A stretch of DNA of 64,000 nucleotides from Paracoccus ravus (GCF_004522175.1 NZ_SDEB01000010.1:62001-126000); one strand, 5' to 3'. Shown: positions 35,097-44,072, numbered from the stretch's first letter. Made by a program: numbers and translations. The notes: generated by a model not told the origin, from the letters alone.

Positions 35097-36029
35097 TCAG
35101 ACCAGCCCCAGCCCCTCGACCGCCAAAAGCGCGACGGCCAGACCGGCCGCGGTTTCGATTGCCGAACCGACAATGCGCAGCAGCACGGATTGCGCCAGCC
35201 CCGATATCGCGCCCTTGCGCAGGGCATGTCCCATGACCGCGACCAGCAGGGTCAGGCATGCGGTTCCGCTGGCCATGGCAAAGACGCCCGCGATGCCCGC
35301 GGGCAGGATCTGCATCTGCCAGGTCAGGACCAGCAGCAGGATCGCGCCGCTGCAGGGGCGGATCGCAATGGCAAGGATGACCGCGGCAAGCTCGCGCCAC
35401 GAGGACGCGCTGGCAAGATCCTGCGGCGAAGGCGCATGGGCATGGCCGCAGGCTTCGCAGTGACCATGCGTGTGATCATGAGCGTGCTCGCCATGACGAT
35501 GCGCGCGCCGCGGCTCTCTGGCCGACCGGCCCGCCGCGATCAGTCGCGCGCCGCGGCGCATGCCGCGCAGCACGAGCCAGAGGCCGATCAGCAGGATCGA
35601 GATCAGGCTGACCCGGGTCAGGGTGGTTTCCGCCAGCCCGGTCAGTTGCTGGCGGGTCAGGGAAAACAGCCCGATCCCGCCCAGCACCAGCGCCAGCGCC
35701 GTCACCGCCTGCCCGAGCGAAGAGGCGAATGTTGCGAAAACCAGCCGCCTCAGCCCGACTGGTCGTGTGGCGCCATAGGCCCCGACCAGAAACTTGCCAT
35801 GCCCCGGACCGACGGCATGGACGAAGCCGTAGCCGAAACACAGCGCCATCAGCGCGGCAAGCGCCCCGCCATACCCGGCCTTCAGCGCCTGCAAATGCCG
35901 GGCGAGGCCGTTTTGAGCCTCGCGCTGCATCGCAATCGCCCAGCCGGCGATCTGCGCGTGATGCTGCCAGATGACCAGCAGAAGTCCAAGCGCCGCGAGC
36001 CCGGCCCCAAGGGTTAGCGCGCGCCGCAT
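35097..36029 (-). CDS. NicO-family nickel/cobalt transporter
   Basis: A 310-residue membrane protein with six or seven helices. The signature FGYGFVHAVGPGHGKFLVGAYG is the conserved metal-binding helix region of NicO/RcnA proteins. A cytoplasmic or periplasmic loop (about residues 175-205) is packed with His and a Cys pair (HGEHAHDHTHGHCEACGHAHA), typical for nickel or cobalt binding. It overlaps the DUF1007 gene by 16 bp; the two form a known pair. Direction of transport (uptake for B12 or efflux) cannot be decided from sequence. Confidence 0.88.
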   Translation of the reverse strand: MRRALTLGAGLAALGLLLVIWQHHAQIAGWAIAMQREAQNGLARHLQALKAGYGGALAALMALCFGYGFVHAVGPGHGKFLVGAYGATRPVGLRRLVFATFASSLGQAVTALALVLGGIGLFSLTRQQLTGLAETTLTRVSLISILLIGLWLVLRGMRRGARLIAAGRSAREPRRAHRHGEHAHDHTHGHCEACGHAHAPSPQDLASASSWRELAAVILAIAIRPCSGAILLLVLTWQMQILPAGIAGVFAMASGTACLTLLVAVMGHALRKGAISGLAQSVLLRIVGSAIETAAGLAVALLAVEGLGLV

Positions 36030-36745
36030 GTGACCTCGAACCCTTCGGCAAAGGTGATGCCGACATCCGGCATCTCCATGACCGAGATGGAATCGGCCGT
36101 CATGTCGAGATCCTGCAAGGCGGCCAGAAGCTCGCCCTGTCCGCTGCTGTCGGGTGCGTGGCGGGTCACCTTGCAGTCGCTGCGGCCCTCGATGCTCGGG
36201 GCACGCGGCGTGTCGTAGGCCACGAAATATTCCGGATCGTAAAGCCGCAGCCGCAAGGGTTGCGCGGCCGTCACCGCCAACGGTTCGGTCAATGGGCGCA
36301 GATGCGAGGTCACGATCCGGCCCTTGGCATAGGCGGCCTCATGCTCCAGCGGCGGATCGAGGGGCAAAGTCGCGCCCTGCTCGACCAGGATATGGCCGGG
36401 AAAGCCCGCCGCCCAATCGACGTCCTGGCCGGCGAAGGCGGCAAGACGCTCGGCCTCGGGCGTGCCGTCGCCATTGCTGTCGAGCTGGCCGTCCTCGATC
36501 ATCATCAGGCTGTAGAACTCGTCATAGGTCCAGGTGACGCGGATCGCCTCGAGCCGGCCGGATTGGTCGAAGATCAGCGCCGCATCCGCCTCGATAAAGA
36601 CATGCGGATGGGCGGCCGCCGGAGCCGCGGCCAGACACGCGCCGCTCAGCGCCGCGAGCAAGGCGGCGACGGCGCCACGGGCGCGCCCGGCAGGCCGGGG
36701 TTCACGGGCGGTCCAGTCATCAGCGTATCGTTCGGGGCGCAGCAT
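36014..36745 (-). CDS. DUF1007 periplasmic protein
   Basis: A 243-residue protein of the DUF1007 family with an N-terminal hydrophobic export segment (about residues 25-47) and the defining mature N-terminus HPHVFIEADAALIFDQSGRLEAIRVTWTYDEFYS. The first His residues are good metal ligands. DUF1007 genes almost always sit beside NicO-type transporters, as here (16-bp overlap), suggesting a periplasmic metal-delivery partner. Function not proven. Confidence 0.85.
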   Translation of the reverse strand: MLRPERYADDWTAREPRPAGRARGAVAALLAALSGACLAAAPAAAHPHVFIEADAALIFDQSGRLEAIRVTWTYDEFYSLMMIEDGQLDSNGDGTPEAERLAAFAGQDVDWAAGFPGHILVEQGATLPLDPPLEHEAAYAKGRIVTSHLRPLTEPLAVTAAQPLRLRLYDPEYFVAYDTPRAPSIEGRSDCKVTRHAPDSSGQGELLAALQDLDMTADSISVMEMPDVGITFAEGFEVTCGAR

Positions 36746-36869
36746 CTATCCTCGGTCTCGCGGTCAGGTTTTTCCGGTGCCCCCTTTGCCCGAAGGCCGG
36801 CCGGGGTCAATATACGTTGCGGTGAGCCACAGGACGACACAGTCCTGGAAAAGGCGGGGCAGGCCCGCC

Positions 36870-38216
36870 TCAGGCGCTTGCGGCGCGGCCTGTCATGCGC
36901 AGACGGACGACGGCGGTGTCCAGCACCAGCATCACGATGAGCGAAAGCCCGACCAGCGGAAAGAGCAGCCCTCCGACCGCGAGCATCGCGATCAGCCCGC
37001 GAAATACCCGCCGATCCTGCGGCAAGGGCGGCACGCCCAGAGAACCCGAGGGCCTCCGCTTCCACCACATCACCGCGGCAGACACCGCCAGCAGCACGAT
37101 CCCCGCGCAAGCGACGAGCAGGATCAACTGGTTCAGTAGACCGAAGGTCTGGCCCATATGGGTGTTGATGCCCCATTCCAGCCATTTGCCCATTGGACCG
37201 TAATCGGCATAGCTCATGTCCAGAAGCGCCTCGCCGGAATATTGGTCCAGATGCACGACGCGCTGTTGGCTCAGATCGTCGGGATAGACCGAGCCGCTGA
37301 ACACGCCTTCGGGCTTTTGCGGCAGACCAACGCTAAAGCCCCGATGCAAACCCAATTTTTCGAACCTGGCAACCGCATCGTCCAGCGTGAAAGCTACGCC
37401 GCTGCCGGTGCTTTCGGGGATCTGCGCCTGTTCCAGCGACCACGAGGTTTTGGCCAGATCGTCAAGCTTTTGCGCCGACATCGGGACATTGACCCTTACC
37501 CCGTCCGGATAGCCGAAATTATGCCCATTCGCCCATTCATTGACCTTGCCGCCCCAGACGCCGGACCAGGGCATGCCTGTTAAGGCCAGAAAGACGATGA
37601 AGAACCCGACGAAGAGCCCGGTGACCGCATGCAGGTCGCGCCAGAAGATCCGCCGCTGCGGCTTGCCCCGGACCGAGACCACGCCGCCCTTCTGTCCGCG
37701 CGGCCACCACAGATAGATGCCCGTCGCAACCAAAAGAATCGACCAGCCCGCCGCGATCTCGATGATATAGCGCGCGAAGGTGCCGAAATACTTGAAGCTG
37801 TGCAGCGTCCGCACCGTCCACATCAGGCTCGAGCGGTCTGGCATCGCCCCCAGCACCAGCCCGCTATAGGGGTTCACATAGACCGCGATCCTGCCGTCCC
37901 CGGTCGCGACGGTGATCTCGGTGGCGGCACCCGCATCCGCGGGACTGGTATATTTCACAGCATTTCCCGGCACCGCATCCAGCGCCGAGGCGACCAGCGC
38001 CGAGGGCGCGAGCCGCGTGCTCTCCTGCACCTGCACTCGTTTCAGATCGGCGTGATACCAATTGTCGATCTCGTCCCGGAACAGATAGAGGGCTCCGGTG
38101 ACCGAAAGGGTGATCATGAAGGGCAGCACCAGCAGACCGGCATAGAAATGCCAGCGCCAGACCGCCCGATAAAGATCGCTCACGCCGGGGCGAGCGGGTT
38201 TCGTCTCTGCAGACAT
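36870..38216 (-). CDS. PepSY-associated transmembrane protein
   Basis: A 448-residue inner-membrane protein with a first helix pair following WRWHFYAGLLVLPFMITLSVTGALYLFRDEI, a PepSY-like periplasmic region, and further helices with WSILLVATGIYLWWPRGQ and HAVTGLFVGFFIVFLALTGMPWSG. Conserved His residues in the helices are candidate haem ligands. Family members are found with TonB receptors and are thought to reduce ferric siderophores or copper in the periplasm. The ATG at 38216 was chosen because the 66 residues before it lack sense. It follows the PCu(A)C gene by 61 bp. Confidence 0.85.
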   Translation of the reverse strand: MSAETKPARPGVSDLYRAVWRWHFYAGLLVLPFMITLSVTGALYLFRDEIDNWYHADLKRVQVQESTRLAPSALVASALDAVPGNAVKYTSPADAGAATEITVATGDGRIAVYVNPYSGLVLGAMPDRSSLMWTVRTLHSFKYFGTFARYIIEIAAGWSILLVATGIYLWWPRGQKGGVVSVRGKPQRRIFWRDLHAVTGLFVGFFIVFLALTGMPWSGVWGGKVNEWANGHNFGYPDGVRVNVPMSAQKLDDLAKTSWSLEQAQIPESTGSGVAFTLDDAVARFEKLGLHRGFSVGLPQKPEGVFSGSVYPDDLSQQRVVHLDQYSGEALLDMSYADYGPMGKWLEWGINTHMGQTFGLLNQLILLVACAGIVLLAVSAAVMWWKRRPSGSLGVPPLPQDRRVFRGLIAMLAVGGLLFPLVGLSLIVMLVLDTAVVRLRMTGRAASA

Positions 38217-38277
38217 GCGTCCTCGCAAAAGCTGTCGGCCCGTGCGGACAGGCCGGAAAAGGGTCTGGGGGCGCGGC

Positions 38278-38784
38278 CTAATGGCCCGCATGCCCGGATG
38301 CGTGGCCGTGACCGGCTGCGGGCGCGGCGCGCATGGGGCGGACCTCGAAGTCCAGGTCGATGCTGCCCGCCTTTTCAAAGACCAAGGTCGCGGGAACCGT
38401 CTCTCCCTCGGCATAGGGTTGCGTGACCCCGAGGAACATCAGGTGATATCCGCCGGGTTTCAGTGCGACGGTTTCGCCGGCGGGAATGGGCAGACCCTCG
38501 GGCAGTTCGCGCATCTTCATCACATTGCCATTCATCGTCATCTCGTGGATCTGCACCTCGCCGGCTCGGGGCGAGCTTGCCGAGATCAGCCGGTCATCCT
38601 GCGCGCCGGTATTGGCGATGATCGCATATCCGCCCGCGACCGGCGCCTGGGGCGGCATGGCGCGGATATGGGGTTGCGTGATGGTCAGCGGCGCGGCTGC
38701 CGCGGGTTCGGCGATGGCGGAACTGCCAAAGCTGCCAAGGAAAATCGCGCCCAGGATCGGGGCCGCGAGAAATTTGAGCGTCAT
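38278..38784 (-). CDS. Periplasmic copper chaperone PCu(A)C
   Basis: A 168-residue secreted protein with a signal peptide ending SSAIAEP (about residue 26). The copper-binding pattern is visible as VQIHEMTM and, further on, GGYHLMFLG (His-x-Met motifs of the H(M)X10MX21HXM class). A His-rich tail (GHGHASGHAGH) adds binding sites. PCu(A)C proteins deliver Cu(I) to the CuA/CuB sites of cytochrome oxidases or scavenge copper. It is placed between a DUF2946-like gene and the PepSY gene. Confidence 0.9.
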   Translation of the reverse strand: MTLKFLAAPILGAIFLGSFGSSAIAEPAAAAPLTITQPHIRAMPPQAPVAGGYAIIANTGAQDDRLISASSPRAGEVQIHEMTMNGNVMKMRELPEGLPIPAGETVALKPGGYHLMFLGVTQPYAEGETVPATLVFEKAGSIDLDFEVRPMRAAPAAGHGHASGHAGH

Positions 38785-38838
38785 GGGGTTACCTCTGGGT
38801 GAATGTCGTCTCCGCCCCCGGCAGGGGCGGTGCGCAAT

Positions 38839-39273
38839 TCACCCGACAGGCGGGCCGCGTGCCGCAGGGGCGAGCACCTCGGCGCGCAGCATGCGCAGAT
38901 CAAGGCGGGGGGCCAGAGCAGAGGAACCGGCGGGAGACGCGGTCACAAGCGGCAGCATCGGCAGGCCTTCCAGCACGGGCTGGGCATGGAACGACCAGTC
39001 GCAGGGCGGTTTGGGGGTCTGGGAGACGGGCTCGCCCTGCCGGGTGCGGTATTCATCGTCCGGGACGACATTGCCGGTCTCGTCCAGCACCATCTCGACC
39101 GGCAGGTGATCGGCGCAAAGCACGACCATGAAGCTTTCGGGCGCAGCACCCTGCGCCACCATCGTTCCCTGCGCCATCAGCGACAGCAGGACAAAGGGCA
39201 TCACCAGGGCCAGTGCCACCGCCCGGCCGAGGGCCGGGAAGCAATGGGCTAAGGATCTGGCGAATTGGCGCAT
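38839..39273 (-). CDS. DUF2946-like exported protein
   Basis: A 144-residue protein with a hydrophobic N-terminal segment (about residues 15-37). Two clusters may bind copper: VVLCADH and PPCDWSFHAQP. The general plan (short exported protein, Cys/His pairs, position beside PCu(A)C) resembles DUF2946, but the match is by pattern only. The ATG at 39273 is preferred to a TTG one codon earlier. It lies 24 bp after the pseudoazurin gene and 54 bp before PCu(A)C, so probably in the same transcript. Confidence 0.55.
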   Translation of the reverse strand: MRQFARSLAHCFPALGRAVALALVMPFVLLSLMAQGTMVAQGAAPESFMVVLCADHLPVEMVLDETGNVVPDDEYRTRQGEPVSQTPKPPCDWSFHAQPVLEGLPMLPLVTASPAGSSALAPRLDLRMLRAEVLAPAARGPPVG

Positions 39274-39297
39274 CAAAACCCCGGATGGATGCCGGAT

Positions 39298-39800
39298 CTA
39301 TAGTCCGATGCGCCCGGTCGCGCCAGAGTTTTGACCATCGCCCGCAGCCTTCTCGGTCGGCCCCTCGTCCTGCGCAGCGTCGCGCGTCGCGAGGATATGT
39401 TCAAAACGCTCGGCGCTGCACTTGGGCAAGGCGGCGGTCAGGGCGGCGGGCAAGGCTGGGCCGGCCTTGTCCCTGACCTCGATCAGCAGGACCATGTCCA
39501 TCGCATAATGCGGCGAGCATTTGATGCCATAGGCACCGGGCGCGGACAGGGTGATCTCGAACGTCTCGTTGATCTTCGGTTTGAAGGGTGCGGCACCCTC
39601 GGGGCTCATGCCTTCGATCATCGCGGCATTATGGCCGGGCTGGGTCGGCAGAAAGCGAACCGTGTCGCCCGGCGCGATGTTCAGATAGGAGGGCTCATAG
39701 ACCATCGGGCCGGTCTCGCCGCGATTGAGCATATGCACGTCATGGGTCTCGCCCAAGCAGGGAGGGCGAGCAGCATCAAGGGAAGGCCCAGATATTTCAT
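39298..39800 (-). pseudogene. Pseudoazurin with a frameshift at the signal-peptide junction
   Basis: The main frame gives a blue copper protein starting THDVHMLNRGETGPMVYEP with type-1 copper ligands: His in PGHNAAMIEGM, and Cys, His, Met in KCSPHYAMDM. The signal peptide MKYLGLPLMLLALPAW is read in another frame from the ATG at 39800. One missing G in the run at 39752-39754 would join them (..LPAWGETHDV..). As printed the protein cannot be exported. The C-terminal tail is about 25 residues longer than usual. The ATG overlaps the TGA of the upstream ATPase gene by one base. Pseudoazurins donate electrons to nitrite and nitrous oxide reductases. Confidence 0.85.
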
Positions 39801-40570
39801 CACATATTATCCAATGCGTGGAGGCGCAGGACGGTGCTCTCGTCCTGCGGATCGGTCAGGGTGGTGGCGCCGACCCGGAAAGTCGTGCGCAGCAATTCGG
39901 GTGTCAGGATTTGGATAGGCGGGCCGTAGGCAATCATGCGGCCTTGGGACATCACCCCCAGCCGGTCGCAGCCCATCGCCTGATTGAGATCGTGTAGCGC
40001 GATCACCACGGTCGGCGGCAAGTCATCGACCAGCCGCAGCAACGCAAGCTGGTGGTGGATGTCCAGATGGTTCGTCGGCTCGTCCAGCAGCAAGATGCGG
40101 GGGCGTTGCGCAAGCGCCCGCGCGATCTGCAGGCTTTGCTGCTCGCCACCCGAAAGGGTGGACCATTGCCGCGCCTTCATCGCTTCCATCCCGACCTGCC
40201 GCAGCGTGTCCGAAACGATGGCGGCATCGGTCGGGCCAAAGGGCGAAAGCACACCGAGCCATGGCGTGCGGCCCAGTACGACGACCTGCCTTGCGGTCAG
40301 CGCCTCGGCAGTATCGGCCTGTTGTTCGACCATGGCGAGGCGGCGGGCAATCTCGCGAAGGGGCAAGCGGCGCAATCTCTCTCCGTCCAGCGCGACCTTG
40401 CCCCCGGCGCGGCGCTCGAGCCCTGCCAGCAGCCGCAGCAGCGTCGATTTCCCCGACCCGTTCGGCCCGATCAGGCCGAAGGTTTCGCCCGAGGCGATCT
40501 CAAGATCGACGCCGTCGATGATGGCGCGGCCCTGTGCCCGCAGGGACAGGTTCGTGGCGGTGATCCTCAT
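39800..40570 (-). CDS. btuD: ABC transporter ATP-binding protein of the corrinoid/iron-siderophore type (BtuD-like)
   Basis: A 256-residue FecE/BtuD-family ATPase: Walker A GPNGSGKST, signature LSGGEQQSL, Walker B ILLLDEPTNHLD, switch His in ALHDLNQAM. The ATG at 40570 overlaps the permease gene; a longer frame upstream is only an overlap with it. The family covers iron-siderophores and cobalamin. The cobalamin riboswitch heading this operon (42765-42935) makes a corrinoid the likelier substrate. It is the only intact gene among the three transporter cistrons. Confidence 0.75.
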   Translation of the reverse strand: MRITATNLSLRAQGRAIIDGVDLEIASGETFGLIGPNGSGKSTLLRLLAGLERRAGGKVALDGERLRRLPLREIARRLAMVEQQADTAEALTARQVVVLGRTPWLGVLSPFGPTDAAIVSDTLRQVGMEAMKARQWSTLSGGEQQSLQIARALAQRPRILLLDEPTNHLDIHHQLALLRLVDDLPPTVVIALHDLNQAMGCDRLGVMSQGRMIAYGPPIQILTPELLRTTFRVGATTLTDPQDESTVLRLHALDNM

Positions 40571-41599
40571 CCGCGGGTCCGGTTCCGGATCAGGATCAGC
40601 GCGAAGGCGGGCGCGCCGACCAAGGCGGTGACGACGCCGATGGGCACGACCTGACCGGGGATCAGCATGCGCGAAACGATATCCGCCGCGATCATGAACA
40701 CCGTCCCCGCCAAGGCCGAGGCCGGACCAGCGCGCCATGTCGCGCCCCGGCAAGGAAACGCATGGCATGGGGGACGACCAGCCCGACAAAGCCGATGGCT
40801 CCGACTAGACTGACCATGACCGCCGTCATCAGCGTGACCGCCCCCAAAAGGACCACCATCACGCGGCGCACCGCGATCCCCAACGATGCCGCGGCGCTGG
40901 CCCCGAAGCTGAAGGCATCCAGCGCGCGGATATGGATGGCGCAGGCCAGAAGCCCCACCAGCGCCACCGGAACCGCCAGCGCCACATCCGGCCAGCGCAC
41001 GCCCGAGAGGTTTCCGAGCAGCCAGAACATGATCCCGCGCGCCTGCTCGGCATTGGCGGATTTGGCGATGAAGAAGCTGGTCAGCGCATTGAAAAGCTGC
41101 GAGCCCGCGATGCCCCAAGGACGAGCTGGGCCGAGCCTCCGCCTGCCACCCGTGCCAGCGCCGCGACGATGCCAAAGGCAAGTGCCGCCCCCGCGAAACC
41201 CCCGCCCGAGATGCCGATGGCCCCCGCGCCGACGCCCATGATCGTGACGGCGACTGCCCCGGCCGAGACCCCCAGCAGATAGGGGTCCGCCAAGGCATTG
41301 CGGACCAGCGTCTGCAGGACCAGCCCCGACAGCGCCAGTCCTGCGCCGAAACCCGCCGCGACCAGCGTGCGGGGCATGCGGTAGTTCCAGAGGATGCCCG
41401 CATCGATCGGGTCGGCAGTCAGCCCCGCGCCCCAAAGCTTGTGGGCAAGCACATTGGCGACCTGCGGCACGGGCAGCGGCGTCTCTCCGACGATGAAACC
41501 GATCAGCACCGCAAGCACCAGCACGGCCACCCCCAGCCCAAGCCGCACAAGCAGCTTCTGCCGCCAGTCGATGTTACCCGAAATGGCCGCCTCGGTCAT
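40567..41599 (-). pseudogene. btuC: BtuC-like ABC transporter permease with two frameshifts
   Basis: Three successive frames together make a FecCD/BtuC permease: first MTEAAISGNIDWRQKL... to VLGA (41599-41117, containing YRMPRTLVAAGFGAGLALSG and NALADPYLLGVSAGA), then GIAGSQLFNAL... to FLAGARHG (containing AIGFVGLVVPHAMRF), then PASALAGTVFMIAADIVSR to the end. Adding one G in the run at 41113-41116 and one at 40724-40725 yields one frame of 344 residues, the normal size. Conserved sequence is otherwise intact, so the breaks are recent or are sequencing errors. ATG at 41599, overlapping btuF by 4 bp. Confidence 0.8.
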
Positions 41600-42602
41600 T
41601 TCAGGTCGAACTTCGGCAAGGCCTCGGCCAGTGTTTCGAGCGCGTCGATATTGCGGATCAAAGGGTCCATGGAATGCGCGTCCAGCACGATGATGCGGTC
41701 TTTCCTGACCGCCTTCATCTGGCTGGTCACCGGATCGGATTTCAGGAAGGCGATCTTCTTTGCATAGTCATCCGCCTCGAAGCGGCGGCGGTCCATCTTG
41801 GCCAGAACGATGACCGAAGGATTGGCGCGGGCGATGGTTTCCCAGCTGACGACCGGCCATTCCTCGTCGCTTTCGATGATGTTCGTAAGCCCCAAGGCGT
41901 CCATCATGTAACCCGGAGGACCCTTGCGACCGGCGACATAGGGGTCGATGTCCATTTCCGCCGACGAGAACCAGAAGACCGCCGAGGCATCCTTCAGATT
42001 CAGTGCCTTGGCCATGTCGATGGCAGCACGCTCGCGCAATTTCAGATCGGCGACCAGCGCCTCACCCTGTTCCGCGACGTCGAAGATCCGGCCCAGTTCC
42101 GAGACGCCCTGATAGATGCTGTCCATCGCATAGATGGCCGAGCGCGTGCCGTCCGAGCCCTTGCTGTTGTCCTTGCCGGTGCAGTCCGAGGGCAGCACAT
42201 AGGTCGGGATCTTCAGGTCGGCGAATTGCTCGCGGGTGGCGACGATGCCTTGCGGGCCGATATGCCATTCATACTGCACGGTCACGAGGCCCGGACGCTT
42301 GGCGACGACGCTTTCAAAACTGGGGTCATTGTCAGCCAGACGCTCGATCTTGGCATTCGCGTTCTTGAACTGCGGCAGAACCTCGGTGAACCAGACCGAG
42401 GTGCCCATGACCTTCTCGGCAAGGCCCAGCGAATAGAGGATCTCGGTCGTGGCCTGACCGACGGTCACGGCGCTGGGGCCTTGTCAAAGGACAGATCGAC
42501 CCCGCAATTCGACAGATTCAGCGGATAGGTCGTTTCGGCCGCGGCGGGCAGGACGCAGGCTCCGGCCAGCAACAGGCCGGTCAGGATGGATTTCAGCGTC
42601 AT
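41596..42602 (-). pseudogene. btuF: BtuF-like periplasmic binding protein with one frameshift
   Basis: The frame from the ATG at 42602 encodes a signal peptide (MTLKSILTGLLLAGACVLPAAAE) and TYPLNLSNCGVDLSFDKAP, then hits a stop. The next frame continues AVTVGQATTEILYSLGLAEKVMG... to the end at 41596. One extra G/C in the run at 42475-42478 joins them into a 335-residue class III binding protein. FecB-type siderophore binders share this look; the upstream cobalamin riboswitch points to a corrinoid. If the break is real, no signal peptide reaches the binding domain. Confidence 0.78.
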
Positions 42603-42764
42603 CTCGGGGCTCCGGTCTGGATGCGAACAGAGCGTTTGGGAAATGACCATGCGAAGGCCGCGCCCGGTGACGGAACGCAGAGACGGAAATCGGCCCGACG
42701 GGTCGGCAGGCGTGAAGCATCTGGCACCTCCCCGGGCACCCCGCCCGGATCGTTATGGCTTCAT

Positions 42765-42935
42765 TTGTCGGTAGGTCTGGCGGGTCATCGCGGGATGGGG
42801 GCTTCCCATGACCTGAAGGTCACAGTGGCTGTTTCGCATCCTGCTCGCCGCCTACAGTTGCGGGAGCAGTCCAGTTTCGAGGCATTTCTGTCCCGACGGA
42901 TTCCCTTTTGATTCCTCTCGGAAACCGACTTCGGT
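42765..42935 (-). ncRNA. Cobalamin riboswitch upstream of the btuF-like gene
   Basis: On the minus strand, in order: AAAAGGGAA, then CCCGCAACTGTA, GCCACTG, ATGGGAAG and a 3' GACCCGCCAGACCTACC, matching the conserved boxes of the adenosylcobalamin riboswitch, including the B12 box region. The aptamer ends about 160 nt before the btuF-like start. In alphaproteobacteria such elements usually hide the ribosome binding site or terminate transcription when cobalamin is bound. It shows that the transporter operon, and perhaps the genes down to 36870, are repressed by cobalamin. Confidence 0.88.
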
Positions 42936-43280
42936 CAGATAGCCATCCACCCCCACGCGCACAACAGGTTTCGTCCTGTCGACTTTGCCGGGGCGATATG
43001 CAAGTCAGGCGGCGATTTTGCAGAGGATGGACGGGCATGGCCAGAAACCGGGACAGATTTTTCCCGATCCGTCGCGCCGCGGCTGCGCGCCGCGGCAGGG
43101 GCGTTTGCGGTGGCAATTGCCCGGCCAGGCTTGCCATGAGAGATGCCCGGTGACGGTCGCATCCGTGTTTCCCAAAGCCCAGTCCCAAAGCACTCCGCGG
43201 CGTTGGGGGCGGAATGTCGGGGCATGTGGCGGCCAGCCCCTTGTGGATCGGCCCGTCACAGGATCAGGCTGCGCGGCACG
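42936..43280. other. Divergent gap before the cobalamin genes
   Basis: About 345 bp between the riboswitch and the kinase gene at 43281. A GC-rich inverted repeat lies near 43072-43096 (GCCGCGG / CCGCGGC). No gene, promoter box or second convincing riboswitch is seen. Promoters for both directions must lie here or in the riboswitch region. Confidence 0.35.
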
Positions 43281-44072
43281 ATGATCCGGATTGCAGGTCA
43301 TTTCGGGGAATGGCTGCAAGGCCGGCTCGGCCAGGATGGCCCGCTGGTCCTTGTCACCCTTGGCTGTCCGGCCCTGACCGTGACCGCGGCGCGGCTGGAG
43401 AGCCGGGCCTGTGGCGTGATCCAGTCCCCTCCCGTTCTGTCATCGCAAAGGATCGACCGGCTCTTTGATCTGCTGGGGCTGCCCAAGGCGGAATATCGGC
43501 TGGAGGCAGGGATGCCGCCGGGCGGCGGAGCAGGGGCCTCGACCGCCGCGCTCGTGGCGCTGGCGCGGGCGGCGGGCCATGACGATGCCGCGGAACTTGC
43601 AGATGCCTGCCTGGCGGTCGAAGGGGCCAGCGATCCCCTGATGCTTCCATACCCTGACAGGGTGCTCTGGGCCCCGCGTCAGGCGAAGGTGATCGCGCCG
43701 CTTCCTGCCCCACCCCAAGCTGTCATCATCGGCGGTTTCTGGGGCGATCCGCAGCGGACCGACCCCCGCGATCTGGCTTTCCCCGAGGTCTCGGATCTGG
43801 TCGCGCGCTGGCATGCGGGTCCGGATCTGGTCGAGGTCGCGCGGATCGCTTCGGAATCGGCGCGAAGATGCAGCCGGATGCGGGGTCCCGCAGCCGACCC
43901 GACCGAGGATCTGGCGCAAAGGCTCGGCGCGCTTGGCCATGTCCGGGCGCATACCGGCTCGGCGCGGGGGCTGATCTTTGCGCCCGACGCCGTGCCCGAG
44001 GGCATCGCGCCCGCGCTGCGGGCCGCGGGCTATTCCCGGATCTTGCGCTTCGACACGGGAGCAGCGGCATGA
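43281..44072 (+). CDS. GHMP kinase, PduX/BluE-type L-threonine kinase
   Basis: A 263-residue GHMP-fold kinase. The N-terminus HFGEWLQGRLG matches the GE-x-x-QG signature of PduX, and PGGGAGASTAALVALARA is the ATP-binding glycine loop. PduX phosphorylates L-threonine to supply the aminopropanol linker of cobalamin after CobC decarboxylation. It is first in an operon with cobD and cobC, exactly the enzymes that use this product. The ATG at 43281 follows the spurious upstream frame and overlaps cobD at its end. Confidence 0.82.
   Translation: MIRIAGHFGEWLQGRLGQDGPLVLVTLGCPALTVTAARLESRACGVIQSPPVLSSQRIDRLFDLLGLPKAEYRLEAGMPPGGGAGASTAALVALARAAGHDDAAELADACLAVEGASDPLMLPYPDRVLWAPRQAKVIAPLPAPPQAVIIGGFWGDPQRTDPRDLAFPEVSDLVARWHAGPDLVEVARIASESARRCSRMRGPAADPTEDLAQRLGALGHVRAHTGSARGLIFAPDAVPEGIAPALRAAGYSRILRFDTGAAA

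Noticed and set aside
36746..36869. Possible riboswitch between the PepSY and DUF1007 genes (GGTTTTTCCGGTGCC on one strand, GCGAGACCGAGG on the other)
   Set aside because: The similar pieces are on opposite strands and none of the conserved core boxes is present.
41394..42528. Plus-strand frames opposite the btuF/btuC-like genes
   Set aside because: The minus strand gives a continuous binding protein and permease once single bases are restored; the plus frames have no domains.
43000..43240. Possible second cobalamin riboswitch on the minus strand (GGGAAACACGGATGCG resembles the 5' half of the aptamer)
   Set aside because: The CCGCAACTGT box, the GCCACTG box and the 3' GAGACCTGCC end are all missing, and a complete aptamer already lies next to it at 42765-42935.
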